Positions 22,946-36,100 of a DNA stretch of 64,000 nt are shown here, piece by piece; position 1 is the stretch's first letter, and every line of letters starts with the position of its first letter. This stretch comes from Amoebophrya sp. A120 (taxonomy: Eukaryota; Sar; Dinophyceae; Syndiniales; Amoebophryaceae): contig CAJINV010000002.1 in NCBI GenBank assembly GCA_905178155.1, forward strand, positions 696,422 to 760,421, given 5' to 3'. The notes below the pieces were generated by a model. That model was not told the DNA's origin, did no database searches, and was given only the letters and a program-made list of their open reading frames with translations. A program made the translations under genes and the position numbers.

Positions 22946-25763
22946 CTACATCCTCGGAATCGGTCTCTGGTTCAGGAACAATTCGAGCAATTTCAAATTT
23001 TCATTGTTCGTCCAATTGTCCCTGTTCAGCATCCCGTTATTTCCTCTTAAGATCACCGCTTCGGCAAGTAAATACAGCTCCTCGTTGTAGCACTTCACAA
23101 AAGTGTCCTCCTCCACCACCGTTTTGAAGTGTCTCGTCGGATCAATCACCAGCGTCATGAACACCTTGTCCTGGTAACTACTCAAAATGACTTGCGGCTG
23201 TATGTTGTAGAAGTAGACGAAAATCCCCTTCACCTTGATCCCGTCCGCGACTACCAAGGAGCGAAACGCGGGGTTATCTTTCGTGGAATCGGTTTGCGGG
23301 AATAACGTTGTAGTTGATGGGTTTATTGTTGTGCCGCTTCCACCAGTCGTCTTCACGGGCACCACATATCCGGGCACGTTGGAGAAAACCAGCCCGTGTC
23401 GTAGAAAAATGTCCCCGACCTGCTGGGCGGTTTGCTTCGCGGGCAAAAGTCGGCTGGTCACTTGAGTCAGGAAAAGGGAGACGAAGCCAACCAGGCTGGT
23501 TTTAAACTGATTCATGATTTTCTGCGTGAAAAAAACGCGGTTGACCGCTTTGGTGGGTTCAGGTCGTGATAGGGAGGTTGATGCAGATGTGGCCGTGTCT
23601 TGGATAATGGGCAAAGTGTCAGCAGCAGCTGTTCTTGCGCCGCCCGGAGACAAATTGCTAGAGGCTTCTGTCCGCGCTTCTGGATTCGTGATTTCGTGGA
23701 CTGCGAGCGGGGTACTGAGAAAGGTGAAGTTGTTCAGCAACTGGTCTTGTGGATCCTTCCTGTTCTTCACCGGTAAGGCGCAGGGGATCAACGCTTGAAA
23801 GGTGGCCTGACGATAAAGTTTTTCTTGTCATGCTGTGACAGATGATGGCGAAGCGTGCTGGCTTATATTTTAACATCTGTATCTATGAGTGTGGCTGCAT
23901 CACAAATTTTCTCAGGCTCTCCACAAACACATGATGGAACCATCAATTTATCATCAATACCTTTTCCCGCATTCCTCCCAGAAAATTCTCGTCCCGCTTG
24001 ACCTCCCCACAAAAACGCCCAATGGCGCCCGCAAAACAGCTCATCAAAACATCGTTCACCGTGACCTTCAACTCGGTTTTCAACGCTTTTACCACTTCGA
24101 AAGGAATCACCGGAAAAAACACCACCTTCCGCGGGCCGTATCTCATGTTCTCCACGAAGGAACTGTCTTTCCGGACCGGATAGAAGGAGGAAAACGTAGA
24201 TAGCGGTCGGATTGGCAAATACGCCGTCGCGGCAATGGAGCGGAATACGTCGAAGATGAGCCAGAAAACGAAGCCGATCAGCTTCAAAATCGGAAGGAAA
24301 ATCAAGTCGATGAGGAGGATGAAGCGGAAAAACCGGAAGCAGAAATTTTGCTTCGACGCAGCCTCCGTTTTACTATTATTTCTCCCGCCACCGCGACTGG
24401 ATTTGAACTTCGCTTCCGCGGCTTGCAAAATATCACACCTTTCGTTCAGGTCATTCTTGAAAAAATCCAAGATTTTCATGCCGTTCACCCCGTCAGTCAC
24501 GGCGTGGTGCATGCGGACGACTAAACAGGTGGTGCAGAATTTCCTATCCTTTGCGGGAGAAGATGATCGCTTTCCGTTTTGTTTCAGTCTGACCACATAC
24601 GCTTTCCACAGCGGTTTTGTCACATCTAAATCTTTATGCACTGCAAATGTGTCTGGCTTGTTATACGGCATAACAGCATGAGAAGTTTTTTGCGGCTTGT
24701 GCATATTCATTCATGAAACGCATGACAGAATCGCTTCCAGCACGAGAAAAATAAACGTGCTCATTCCTATGCATGCATTACCGATCATGTTGGCCTTCAA
24801 ACTTCGCATCACAAATCCAGACCCAGACATATTTGCAATGGATAATCTTCGTGGTCCAGTACGCTGGTGATTTTCTGCTCAATTGCCGGGTGCATCGTGT
24901 ACTCGCTTGGCACTACGGCAGGGTTGGTTGCACTAATACTACTAGTACTTTCCTCCACCTCGACAAACCGCATATGATAAGTCCAGTCCATACCACTTTT
25001 CCCCACCGCCAGTGTCTCCATCTTCCACTTCCCCGTTTCTACATCCGGCACCGTCCGCAGCCGCGCGTGTTTGCTCGCAACCGTTTCCCAAAAGAAATCT
25101 GCCATCGCTTCGGTCAAGAGCTTGTTGGTTTGTTGTGGTTCTTGCGAAGATGCAGGAGTTCTTGTACCGTACTTCGCCACTACATCCTCCTCATCCAACA
25201 AAAATACCGCATTGGGGGTAATCGCGTATTTCGGGTAATTCAATTCCGCTGGGTATTGCTCGTTCCGCAGCATACCTAGTTCCACTGGCGACATGGGGGA
25301 AAGTCTCAATACCGAAGCTCCTTGCGCACCCCCGGTTCTTCGTGCGGTAGTCGCGGAGGATGAGGACCCCGCTTGGATCTCTATCGGTACGCCCCTGCTG
25401 GTGATTCTGGAGCTTTCGTCCGCAACCAGAGGCTCGGCCATGGTGGCGAGCTCTACCATCTCGTATTCTTGGGCGTCTTCTTTGGAGGATCCTGCAGTGC
25501 TATGCATTGCAAAAGCGTAATTTCGTACTCGTACGTAATTGCAGTGATGCATGGCAAATCCTCTATCTTAGGTATAAATCAACATCACAAATTTCATTTT
25601 TCTTCTTGGCAAAACTTGTCATGCAGTTTGTAGCTAGTATCCGATGCTTTTGCAATGCATAAGCGCCATCTGCGAGCGAAGTGTTGTTCATGGCGCTGTT
25701 GGCTCGGCGGCGGGGTTGTAACAGGTCTTGATCGCCGGAATTTTTCATCGAGGAAGAGAACAT
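22946..25763 (-). CDS. Wax ester synthase / diacylglycerol acyltransferase (WS/DGAT)
   Basis: Predicted 756 residues in four exons (25662-25763, 24845-25495, 23960-24629, 22946-23793; 2,271 nt). The family uses acyl-CoA to esterify fatty alcohols or diacylglycerol. Visible family marks: N-terminal LSPMSPVELGMLRNEQ near residue 85; the catalytic HHxxxDG motif as HHAVTDG near 292; a long hydrophobic stretch near 340-375; PCALPVK and FSNVPGYVVPV (the conserved NVPG region) in the C-terminal domain near 617. Longer than typical bacterial members, owing to an N-terminal extension and Ser/Thr-rich linkers. Introns: two TSD-flanked introners and a 166-bp non-GT-AG one. Membrane association, probably ER, is inferred. 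Substrate preference (wax ester versus triacylglycerol) cannot be read from sequence. Confidence 0.86.
23794..23959. mobile_element. Non-GT-AG intron, introner-like interior (166 bp)
   Basis: Frame-defined intron between Glu-Lys and Ala-Leu-Ile-Pro. In the coding sense it begins TATTGATG and ends TTTCAAG. It contains TTGTCATGC and GCATCACAAAT motifs but lacks clear TIRs and TSD. Confidence 0.65.
24635..24844. mobile_element. Introner, family A, shortened (210 bp)
   Basis: Left TIR truncated (GTGTCTGGCTTG). The right one is normal. TSD ATCTT at 24630-24634 and 24845-24849. In the acyltransferase gene. Confidence 0.9.
25501..25661. mobile_element. Introner, family B (161 bp)
   Basis: TSD AGTGC/AGCGC at 25496-25500 and 25662-25666. 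First intron of the acyltransferase gene. Confidence 0.88.
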
Positions 25764-25977
25764 GGCCGCGGAGATCTTGAAGTAGAATTAGACTCGTGCG
25801 CTTTCAATTACCCGGCGCAGCGAGTAGTGTATAAATCGTCTGTCGTATTGACAACAACTCACAATCTGAATTTAATCAAATTGCTGCGATTTCCTAGAAC
25901 ATATGTGGTAGCGGTAGGCGTAGGGGTGTATAATCATCTTGGAATGGAGCTGGACAGGGACATCCTCTAACTAATTT

Positions 25978-26600
25978 TCAACACACTTGTGGAAACCATA
26001 AACTTCTCTCATCTTCGGATATTTTCTTGATCCAGTTCTTTCGCCAGCCGACGAAACTCTCGTCGCACGGTGGGAGTGTCAGTACTTTGTAGATCATGAG
26101 CTTTTCAACTCATCGTCGGCCACTCACCCGCTTCCGCTCAAAAAAATATGTTGGCTCTCTCAAAAGATGCTTGCAATTTGCTGTAATTTCTTCCATCTCG
26201 TCCTGGGACTGGTTCCTTCTCTAGAGTCTCTACTTACATGACCCCCAGGGAGCAGGACACGAACTGCTCTCGCTCTCGGCAGAGATGATCTTTAGATAGT
26301 GCAACTCGTCGGCATCTTCGTAGTAGAAATTCACTCTGGCCCCGTGCAGAATTCTCGATGCGCTGCAAATCATCCATACGTAAGACTGGTGCTGCGCATT
26401 ACTTAATTCTTTTTCTTGTTGCACCTAAAACGCCCCGCAAAAAAAAATCCTCTCACTTGTATTCGAAAACAGATTTCGCTCAGCTGGGCTTCATCTGAGT
26501 TTTTCCGTACTGAAGATGAAGAAGAACACATCTTCGGGGCTACACTGCCATCCAGCAGTGAGGTACTATCATCCTCACAGCTGCTACGAAGTTTTTGCAT
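25978..26600 (-). CDS. Unrecognised 168-residue protein with ultrashort introns
   Basis: Four exons joined by GT-AG introns of 32 nt (26425-26456), 57 nt (26181-26237) and 27 nt (26101-26127) give 507 nt, 169 codons. The ATG is at 26598-26600 and the TGA at 25978-25980. The N-terminus is Ser-rich. The central part (SYVWMICSASRIL, VNFYYEDADELHYLKII) reads like a compact domain, and the C-terminus is Trp-rich (FVGWRKNWIKKI). No family recognised. It sits 215 bp upstream of the acyltransferase start, in the same direction. It is unusual in having no introner and only tiny canonical introns. Those introns are supported by phase and by GT/AG ends, not by transcripts. Confidence 0.6.
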
Positions 26601-27123
26601 CCCGATGAAGGAAAAATGCGTGTTTCGTAGCAGAGGATCATCTGTTTTTAGTGGTACTATACAGTTTCATTTTACAAAGCGAAACGATCCGTTTTGTCTT
26701 TGTACAACTTGCTTTATTTTGGGTTCATTCGGCGTTTTTTAGGTGTACAAATACATAGTGAAACGCAACGCTATTGATCTCCACAAAAGTTACAGTCTGC
26801 ATTGAGAGAGCGGCTCATGCTATCGAAAGTCAGCAAAGCTTCTCTAGGTCAGGTTGAGTTGTTAAATTCTAAAATCGAAATTGGCTGGTATGCGATACTT
26901 ACAATGCTGGGTACCATATTACATTTAGCGCCACTGCCCGCTTTTTGCTCTTGGTCATACTCTCTGAATTCTGTATTCCTAAGTGTAAATAAAAGTCAAG
27001 TAAATGCTAGATGATATTCGCTAATTTTCCTTTTGCTTCTTCGAAAAGTCATGCGGTGATACTGTAGTAGTCTTTGTCTTTTAATATTCCGTAATTGAAA
27101 AAATGCAGTAGAAGTTGAAGTCA
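26601..27123. other. Intergenic region
   Basis: Lies between the small gene's ATG and the stop of the second giant EF-hand gene. AT-rich, with one 70-codon plus-strand frame (26802-27014) judged fortuitous. No introner. Confidence 0.5.
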
Positions 27124-30100
27124 TCATACATTGGCATAGTGGGAATTGGTGCTCTCCGGCACTTCTTCCCCCGAGTCAGAATCTTCTGAGTCGTAGGCCC
27201 ACTCTTTTCCCTTCTTGACGAAAGATGAACCTTTCGCATTCGTAGACTTCATCGGGTTTCTTGTTGTACTTGAGCAGTTCATTTGCTGTTGCTTTTTCCT
27301 CTTGCTGAGGCCCGACATGTTGTTTGTGTTGCTCTCAGAAGTTTCCTCCTCGTAGGTGGATTCGTCATAGGGTTCGTCGTAGCTGCTTCCTGGTGGTATG
27401 ATCACACGACCACTGTACCGGCGGCCTTTACTCCTCGTCCGTTTCCTACTCGTCGCAGTTGTTCTAGTACCGTGATGAAATAAACGATGATCTTCTGCCC
27501 GCTCTCCTACTTGAATCGGTTTCTTCCGCCTGCGAAAGTAGATGAAGCCCAGGACGAGAACTGTTGTTAACAGGCAAATCATGGTCACGAAGTTGTAGTA
27601 GAGTTCCTCTGCTGGTGCTGCACTGAGGTTGGTCGTAGCAGTACTTCTGCTGTTCATCTCATCTCCACTATCCAGCCGACCCTTGTCATTTCTCCCGTGC
27701 CGGCCATTCTTCATCTTCTTCCCACGAGCGTTATCCCGTCCGAACCAGTTAGCCAGATCGGACGTAGAGATCTTGAAACGCGATGACCTCCTGCGGAAGG
27801 CGGATTTATTTCGCCGCGAGCTGACCCGCGTGTCGTTGCCGTCATCTTCCACATCGTGATGTTGAACTACTGCAAGTGGGCCGCGGGTCTCTTGTAGTTT
27901 CTGATGCTGGTTTATTTCGTGGCCGCTTTTTTTGTTCTTCACCCTGGTCGCCGTCGTGGTCCCCGCATGTTGATCTTCTTTCATCTCAGCCGGTACCGTT
28001 TTTCTTTTAGACGCTGCTTTGCTCCTGCTCTCCTGCTGCGCTCCCTTGTTCGTCCTCGCCGCCCCGCGAAGAGATGTTTTACGCCGTTCCTGCTGCCTCT
28101 GCGTGGTGATCATCTGCTTCGGGCGGTGCTCTTGGTCGTGCACCTGATCATCTCCTTCTTCCAGAGACTTGTTCTCGTCCCGTTCTCCATCGTGGTCCTT
28201 ATCTTCGAGTGTGTAAAACATGATGGGTTCGTCCACCAACTCGACAGTGCTGCTCGCCGCCGCAGAAGACGAAGAGGAGCTAGAGGATTTTGATGACGCC
28301 GCACCACGACTACTTCTTTGCTTGCTCGTCAGTTTGGCTCTACTGCGCGCAACATCCTCGATATCCAACAAGGAAAGAAGTGTTACAGTTACACATTTGT
28401 TGGAGTTTCTGCATCACAAATTTTCTCTTTGTGACACTAATGCAAAGATCATAAGACAACGAAAATACGTAGGAAAGCATTTCTTGCATGACAAAGGTGG
28501 TCTGTCTTGCGGCTCCTGCAACACAGTGTGTAACTGTATCACTTTTTTCTTGCCATACTCGACCTTCGTTCTCACTTTCATCCCGGTCTGCTTCTCCCAC
28601 ACTTCGCGGGAGTAGGTCCTGTAGTATGAGAGTGCACAACTCCCCCTCCCCGTCATTTGTCATGCAAAACACCAAATCCACCCTTTGCCCCTTGGCACCT
28701 TTTGCATGACAGGTTCTGGTAGATCAAACAGCACTATAATCCTGGTTAAATTTGTCATGGAAATAAACCCGCATTCTTGTCGACGCTTGTATTGCTGCTC
28801 ATGCAATACCGATGAGGGGAGGGGGATTTGTGCAGTTTCATATGTAGGTGGTGCTCTGCATCACGTAGTCCAAGTCGTCTGGCGCGTCAGACTATGGATT
28901 GCAAAAATGTCTGGGTCTGGAAGAGTGAATGTTTGTCATGCTTGTCTGGCATGACTCTTACATCTGTCATGCACGTTACCCAAGGGCCACATTTGTCTGT
29001 CATGCAGAAACAAACGCAGTTTGTCATGCAGAATAGGCAATACCTAGAAGCTCAGAAACTTGTCATGCTGGGCCAGCACTTGTGGCCTCCTCATGATACG
29101 CCAGCCAGCATCACAAGTTTCCAGACCCAGACATTTTTACAATCCATACAGACTCTGTCGTCAAACTCGGCTTCGCAGCTGTCCATGCCCGCGGCGGCTT
29201 TTCGACGATTTTCGTAAACTCATCCGATTTCGCTTTTCGCTTCATTTTATGCACTGCAAAAACGTCCGGGTCTGGCAGGATGAAACTTGTCATATGTCAT
29301 GCTGTCTTTGGAATCTAGAAAAATCTGTATTGCGTAAGCAGCACGATGAGACCAGTTTTTGCTACGTGGACGATGGGCGCATTTGTCATGCGGTGTAGGC
29401 ATCAGGAACAAGCCCTCACGAAATATGTGATGCTAGCGCATACATCACAGACATCGTGGATCATGCAAAATGTGCACGACAAGTCCTCCAATCTTCCAGA
29501 CCCAGACACATTTCCATTTGATACATTTCCTGCCGTATTTCCGTGGTGAGGTCGTTGCGCTTGCCTGCTTTTTTGTCTTTTTCCGCCTGCTCCAGCCGCT
29601 TTTTTAACTTGTACTGCATTTGCTTGCTCAGCCTTTGTCGAATTTCCTCCTCCTTCTGATACTGTTTGATTTCTGCCATGACCTTCTGCCGCAGTTCCTC
29701 CCGCTCTTCCGCTTCGCGCTTGTCCTTTTTTCGCTGCTGTTCCGCTTCCTGCGCCTTCTTTGCCCGCTCCCGCGCCTTCTTCGCGGCTTTCAAAGCAGCT
29801 TGCTTTTCCTTCTCCGCCCGGCGAATTTCCTTTTCTTTTTCCTTCTCCCGCTTCTGCCGCTGATTTTCTTTTTCTCGCGCCTGTTCCTTGTATCCTGTGC
29901 AAAAGCATCTTCGCAGTGTTACTTCTACTCGCACTCATGCAAGATAAATCTTCTTCTCAAACAAGCTAAAGCAGCATGACAAACTTCATTTGTCATGCTG
30001 AGCTAATTTGTATTGCAATAACCAGAAAGAACAAGTTGCACGATGCTTTTGCACAGGCTACCTCCTGCTCCGCTGCGAGTCGCGCTTGTTCTTCCATGCG

Positions 30101-33100
30101 TTGTGCCCGCGCTACTTCTATCAAATGCAAAAATCCCTGGACGTCAGGAAGAGTGTAGACTTGTCATGCAGATTTTCCATGACCCATGAGGTCTGGAATG
30201 CGGGACTTAGCATGACAGACATTCTGTGAGATCCCTATCATGCCGATTCTGCATGAGAAACTCTGTTCCAACTTGGTCAAAAGCGGACAGCTTTTGGCAC
30301 TCAGGCAACACAGATTTTTGCGTGCTTCAGATTTACCATGACAAGTTGCAATCTTCCAGACATCCAGGGATATTCGCAATGCATAACTTCGGCCGCGTTC
30401 ACCTCCGGGGCGGTTTCTTCTTCGTCTACCCTGAGTAAAAATGTCCCCACACCAGAGTCAAGAAGGGAAATCCGCTAGACAAATCAGTCACAGCTGGTTG
30501 CATCGCATGACAAGTTTATCCTCGTAGTGTAACCCCGTTTAGCTAGTTTCGAAGCATCACAGATGTAGCACATCATGCTGATTCTAGCATCACAAATTGA
30601 ACACAACAAGATTAGAAAACGGTCCTCATGGGGCTCCGCATGAGAAACTTTTTTGGCATGCAGATTTGCACGACAACTCTGGGGTGGGGACATTTTTACT
30701 CAGGATATCGTCTTCTTGTGGTTCCAGCTCCTGTGCCGGCGGTTGGGGTTGCAGACCCTCGTCTTGCTCGGGTTCTTCTTCTTCTGCCTCTGACGCCTCT
30801 TCCTTTTCCGCAGGGGCGGGCGGCTCTTCGTCTTCTTTTGGTTCTGCCTCGTCGGCGGGGGCTCCGCCAGCGGCGGCTTCCTCGGGTTCTTGTTCTTCTG
30901 CGGACTCCTCGCCTTCGCCCGCCTCCTCGGCAGCTGGTGCACCCTGCTCTGCTTTGCTTGCTTCCGCATGCTCCTCTTCTGGTTGTTCGCCCTGCTCCTG
31001 TATGCAACAAGGAGCGGACAGCACCATGCAACGTCCGCATGACAAATCCACGGCACTCGCACTCGGACCTACTTCGCACTATTCTCATTGCTACCTCCTG
31101 AATCAATGAATTGTCACATGCAAATACTGCTACATCAAGAACAAGACAGAGATCATACTTACTATGCCGCACCACCGTGCGTCCGAAGTGAGGTGACTAA
31201 GTTGGAGCAGCTACACGGGAACTACCCGTCCACTACCATATCTTCTTCGGCATCTTCGTCGTGTTGACCCTCCTTGCCCTCGGGTGCAGCTTCCTCCTCA
31301 GCTTCTTTGCCCTCGGCCCCTGTGGTTTCTTCGTCACCTTTGCCGCCTTCTGCACTGCCCTCCTCGACGGCCTCGCCTCCCCCTGCCTCGGCCTGCTCAC
31401 GGTCGTCTTCCGCTTGTTTCTCTGCAGATGTTGTAGCCTCCTCTATGCAAGAAAAAAACTGTGTAAGTGTAAGTTTCTTGGAGGAATAGCATCACAAGTT
31501 TGCTCTGCATCGCACAGAAAACCTGTCATGCGTAGCTAGTACTTGAAAACACGTACGAAAATGGCCTCTGCTCCATAACCAGCATGACAAGTGTATACAG
31601 TTTTGCATTTTCTGCATCACAAAGTTACACATAGACAGTTTTTTTGTTGGATATCCTCTTCCTTCTCTTCACTACCCTCGGGACTGGTCTCCTGCTGTTC
31701 TGTTGCTGGCTTCTCGCCCTCCTTTATGCATTGCAAATATGTCTGGGTCTGGAAGAATGCGTACTTGTGATGCATGTTGCGAATCATACAAAAATCTGTG
31801 TTGCGTGACTTGCAAACGGTGCTCATTTCTGGTCATGCTGAGAGGGCATTTCTCATGCAGAACAGGCATCACGACAAAGAGGCTGCGCGTCCTGTGATGC
31901 TGGGCCCTGCGTCCCAGACTTGGCTGAGCTTGGAAAAACTGCATGACAAATCTCAGAATCTTCCAGACCCAGACACATTTGCGTTTCATATCCTTCTCAG
32001 TGGTCTCGGGGCTGGTCTCCTGCTGTTCTGTTGCTGGTTTCTCGTCCTCCCTCTCAGTGGTCTCGGGGCTAGCCTCCTGGTCTGCTTTATGCATTGCAAA
32101 TATGTCTGGGTCTGGAAAGGTTGAGCCTGTATATATTGCGTGTATCGCCTTCCTAGAAAATCTGTATTGCACAAAGCACCAAAAGCAGCACCACATTTTC
32201 GTCATGCAAAATCGCAGTCTGTAATGCGTGCTGCGCATGAGAAAGCGCTTGAAAAATTGTCATGCTGCCCTGCGCTTCAAGGCGCGCCCAAACTTGACCA
32301 TTCAGCATTACAAGTTTCCAGACCCAGACATATTTGCATTTGATATGCTTGCTTTTTACCTGATTCGCCCTCACCTTCCTTCTTCTGGTCCTTCTTTTTT
32401 CCGCCCCTTGTTGCCGCTGCTTATGGGTTTTTTCCACAACTCCCCCTCCCCCTCATTTAGATGGCATCCACAGCAACACAAGCTCTGGCAGAGATGCAGC
32501 TTGTGCATGACACACTGACATCAACCAAAAATTCTACGTGCTCTTTCAGCATCCGGATCTGCCATGCAAGTAGTGCTAAGAGGCTGCGGCCAACGGGTAG
32601 TAGACTTGGTATTTTGCCTGGAAAAAGAGGGGCGCGGGGGTTCTTGTACTTTCACTCCCATACGAGTCCAGCGGCGCCAACAAGCGCGGCAGCTCCCGCC
32701 GCTGCGCCTATTTCCCTTTTGTGGGCTTGCAGCTCTTCCAGGATACCTCCTCCATCCTCGCTTGCTATCAGTTTGTCTACGCTGTCCAACGCTTTTGTCT
32801 TTTCGTCGCCTCCGAGGTCGTTTGTCAGCACGATATCAGAAGGACAGAAAGCGCCGCCCCCAGTAGCAGTACTACCCCACAACCTGGTCGTGCGCCAAGC
32901 GTTTTCCCCACAATCTGAGATAGAACAAGGCGTTCAGTTTCTTAAGCGGATACAAACTTCATGCATCACAAGCAACTTCTCCTTGAGCTTCGTAAGCCAA
33001 CTTCCGGTGGAGGTGCGCGCTCTTCCTTTTGATATGCGATGTCTGCTTGCTATTGAAGCGAAAAACTCCCCCTCCCCATATCGAAAAGGCATGTTTCCGA

Positions 33101-36100
33101 AGATTTGTGTTGCTGATTTGAGGTCACAAATCACGTTTGTCTTGCAAGACGACAAGGGCAAAAGCTTCGCCCCCATTATGGAAGCGATTTGCCATGCTGC
33201 TGGGCCTAAAGGGCAGCCGTTTGCCATGCTGAGCAACTAGATCGATACGCCCCTACATAGCCTGGGGATCTGACTGCAATGCCTTCCTGCAATACACAAC
33301 GATTTGTGTACTCAAATACAGCAACACAAATTTCGTTTTTGATATGGGGAGGGGGGATTTTTCCTTTTGATACTTGCGAAATCTTCCCATCATGATCCGT
33401 GTCGAGCTGTCGATGTCGTTCGTAATTTTCTCATTTGTACTTCTTCCGTTGCTCATTGTGTAGGTAGTTTCTGCATGACAAACACAAATACCAATGGTAC
33501 GTCTGCATGACAAATAATTTCACGAGAAAGCTACACTTTAAACTAGCACGACTACCTTTCCCAGTGTGTCCTCCTGGTCGGCCGGAATCTCGACTTCGTG
33601 CGTATGCATTGCAAAAGTATCGCGCTCGTAGTAATTCTTGCAATCACGCACTACAAATCTTTTTCTTAAGGTCTAAAAATTATATTTCTCATGCTAAGGA
33701 AATTCAAATTTGTAATGCATTTATACGAGTACGATACTTTAACTTTTGCAATGCATACTGCGTTGCATGGTCCAATTCGTCCTGGGTGAGTACCCCGTCT
33801 TTGTCCCCGTATGCATTGCAAATGTGTCTGAGTCTGGGTCGTCCTTTGGGAGATTGAAGATTGCAAAACTATCACGCTTGTGTTTGTCATGGATGGGAGT
33901 GCCCGAAAAGCTTTGCACCCCTGTCCGAAGCCAAAACGAGCTTCGTCATTCGGGATACGAAAGGCGTGGCCCTTTAAAGGCTTCTCGACGTCAAGCATAT
34001 TTGGCTGTACTTGTACTACCCGTAATTATTGCAGGAGCGTGCTCGTCGCTCGCTCGCTCATCCTTCGCGAGCCTGCATCACAACTCTCGAACAGACTACA
34101 GACAAATTTGCATTTGCTACCCCGAGTTCTTCACCCACTTCGTTGAACTGTTCCTCCGTCAGGGGCTCTTCTATATGCACTGAAAAAGTATCGCACTTAG
34201 TATGTTTTGCTTACAAATTTTAGTTTTCCCAAGGAAAAAAATGTTGCAATTTGTCATGCTATTTCAGGTAGAAAGTGGGATTTGTCATGCATGTCTGCAA
34301 TTAGTACGAGTACGATACTTTTGCACTGGATATTCTGGTGCTGGGGGCGATTCGAGGGCATCCGGAATGGCTTCCTCCAGTTCTCTTGCCCGCTCGGCGT
34401 CGATCGGGCCCTTGTCATCATCTTCCGCTGCCGCTACTTCTATGGGGTTCTCAAGCGTTACATTCTCAACTGTTACATGATTTGTCATGCGAAATGACCA
34501 TGACCCGCCAGACGATCAAGCTGCTTCGCATGACAAATTCCCGGAGGGCTAAATAGCACTGTCATCCGCACCAAACCTGTAATGCAAGACGCGCAAGGTT
34601 CTGCCTCTCACCTGTGCTAGTCTTGCATTACAAATTCATGCAACAGTTGAGAATGTAACGTTTGAGAACGCCATAACTTCAGCCTCCGAGATGGAACCGT
34701 CGCCGTCGGCATCGAGGAGCTTGACTTGCTCGTGGGAGAGTTTTATCCTGTGCAAAAATATCGTATTCGTTGTAATTGCATTATTCATTACAAATTTCTT
34801 TCTCGAGGTGAATCAGCATTACAAATTCAATTTCTAATGCTGGGCTAATTTGTGTACGATGGTGCTTTTGCATTGCATAAGTTCTTGGTCAATGACCAAA
34901 AATGCTGTTTTAGCGGAAGATTCCTGCGCCGCGTCCACGTCTTCTGGCGCCAGTTTTCCTTCGTGGTCTTCGGCTGGGTATAAATTGCAAGAGCAGTAGC
35001 GTAGTACTAGTAGCATAAATTGCACGACAAATTTGATTGCTTGAAATTGCATGCTGAATTTGTAATGCTGGTTTATCTATAAAAGCATATACATTTGTCA
35101 TGCGTGATTGCAATTCATTAGTACGCGCACCGTTACTTGTATTGCGCAGCATACTAGGGCGTTGAATTGTTCCTCCGACACGGGGTGGTCGTCGGCATCG
35201 TGCCTATGCAAGAAAAAAACTGCGTAAATGTAAATCTGTGATGCAGAAATTGCAAAACAGTTACACTTGTCATGCTGGAAGTGCGTCATAGCCGTGTTTC
35301 ATACGTGTTTTCACATACTAGATGCGCATGACAGCTTTTTTCTGTAATGCGAAGCGAATTTGTGATGCTGCTCTTCCTACAAAGATACACTTACACAGTT
35401 TTTTTCCTGGATAATGCCCGGGCTGTGTGTATTTTTGTAAACAAAATGTAGTAGTTCTACTTTCATCTCATCTTCACTTCGATCTTCCACACCATCTTTC
35501 TGGAACGAATGTATGCCAAAATACTTCGTTCTCCCACGTTTCCTTGTAGTGTTCGTAGTCTCCTTCCTCCCCGTATGAAACTGGACAACTTTCCTCCTCC
35601 CCGTTGTCTGTCATGCAAAAACAAAAGGCAAGGCTAATCCTTATCTGCTGGGCCTGGTTTGTTCCCTAGCCATGTTCGCATGACCACACGTTCCGCGAAA
35701 ATGCATCGAGCTTCAACTACGCTACAGTCTGGGCGGCGCGGATCTTTTTTTTCTAATACAGAGGCTACTTCTGTAAATTTCTGTAGAAGAGCATGATCAT
35801 GCGCAGCATCTTTACGGTGGGGGGGATAGGACGGGGAGTACTAGAAGCTCTTGTCCACTTGCGTATCGCGAGCGCTTCCTTCTGTTCATTGTACTCGTTC
35901 ACGTCTACGTCGTGTTCCTTTTCAGCTTTCTTTTGATACTCCTCGTAGGTGACCGGGGCCTCGGTGGTCGTGGTCGTCGCTTCTTCTGCTTCTTCTGCTT
36001 CTTCTTCCTCTTTTCCCTCCTTCTCGGCGGCTTCCTCCTGCTCGGCCTTTGCATCCTCGCCTTCCTCTGGATTGCCGTCCTGGCCAGCAGTGCGTTCTTC

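Noticed and set aside
26802-27014. Plus-strand 70-codon frame with a hydrophobic segment
   Set aside because: Isolated, no neighbouring exons, opposite to all other genes, and no recognisable similarity.
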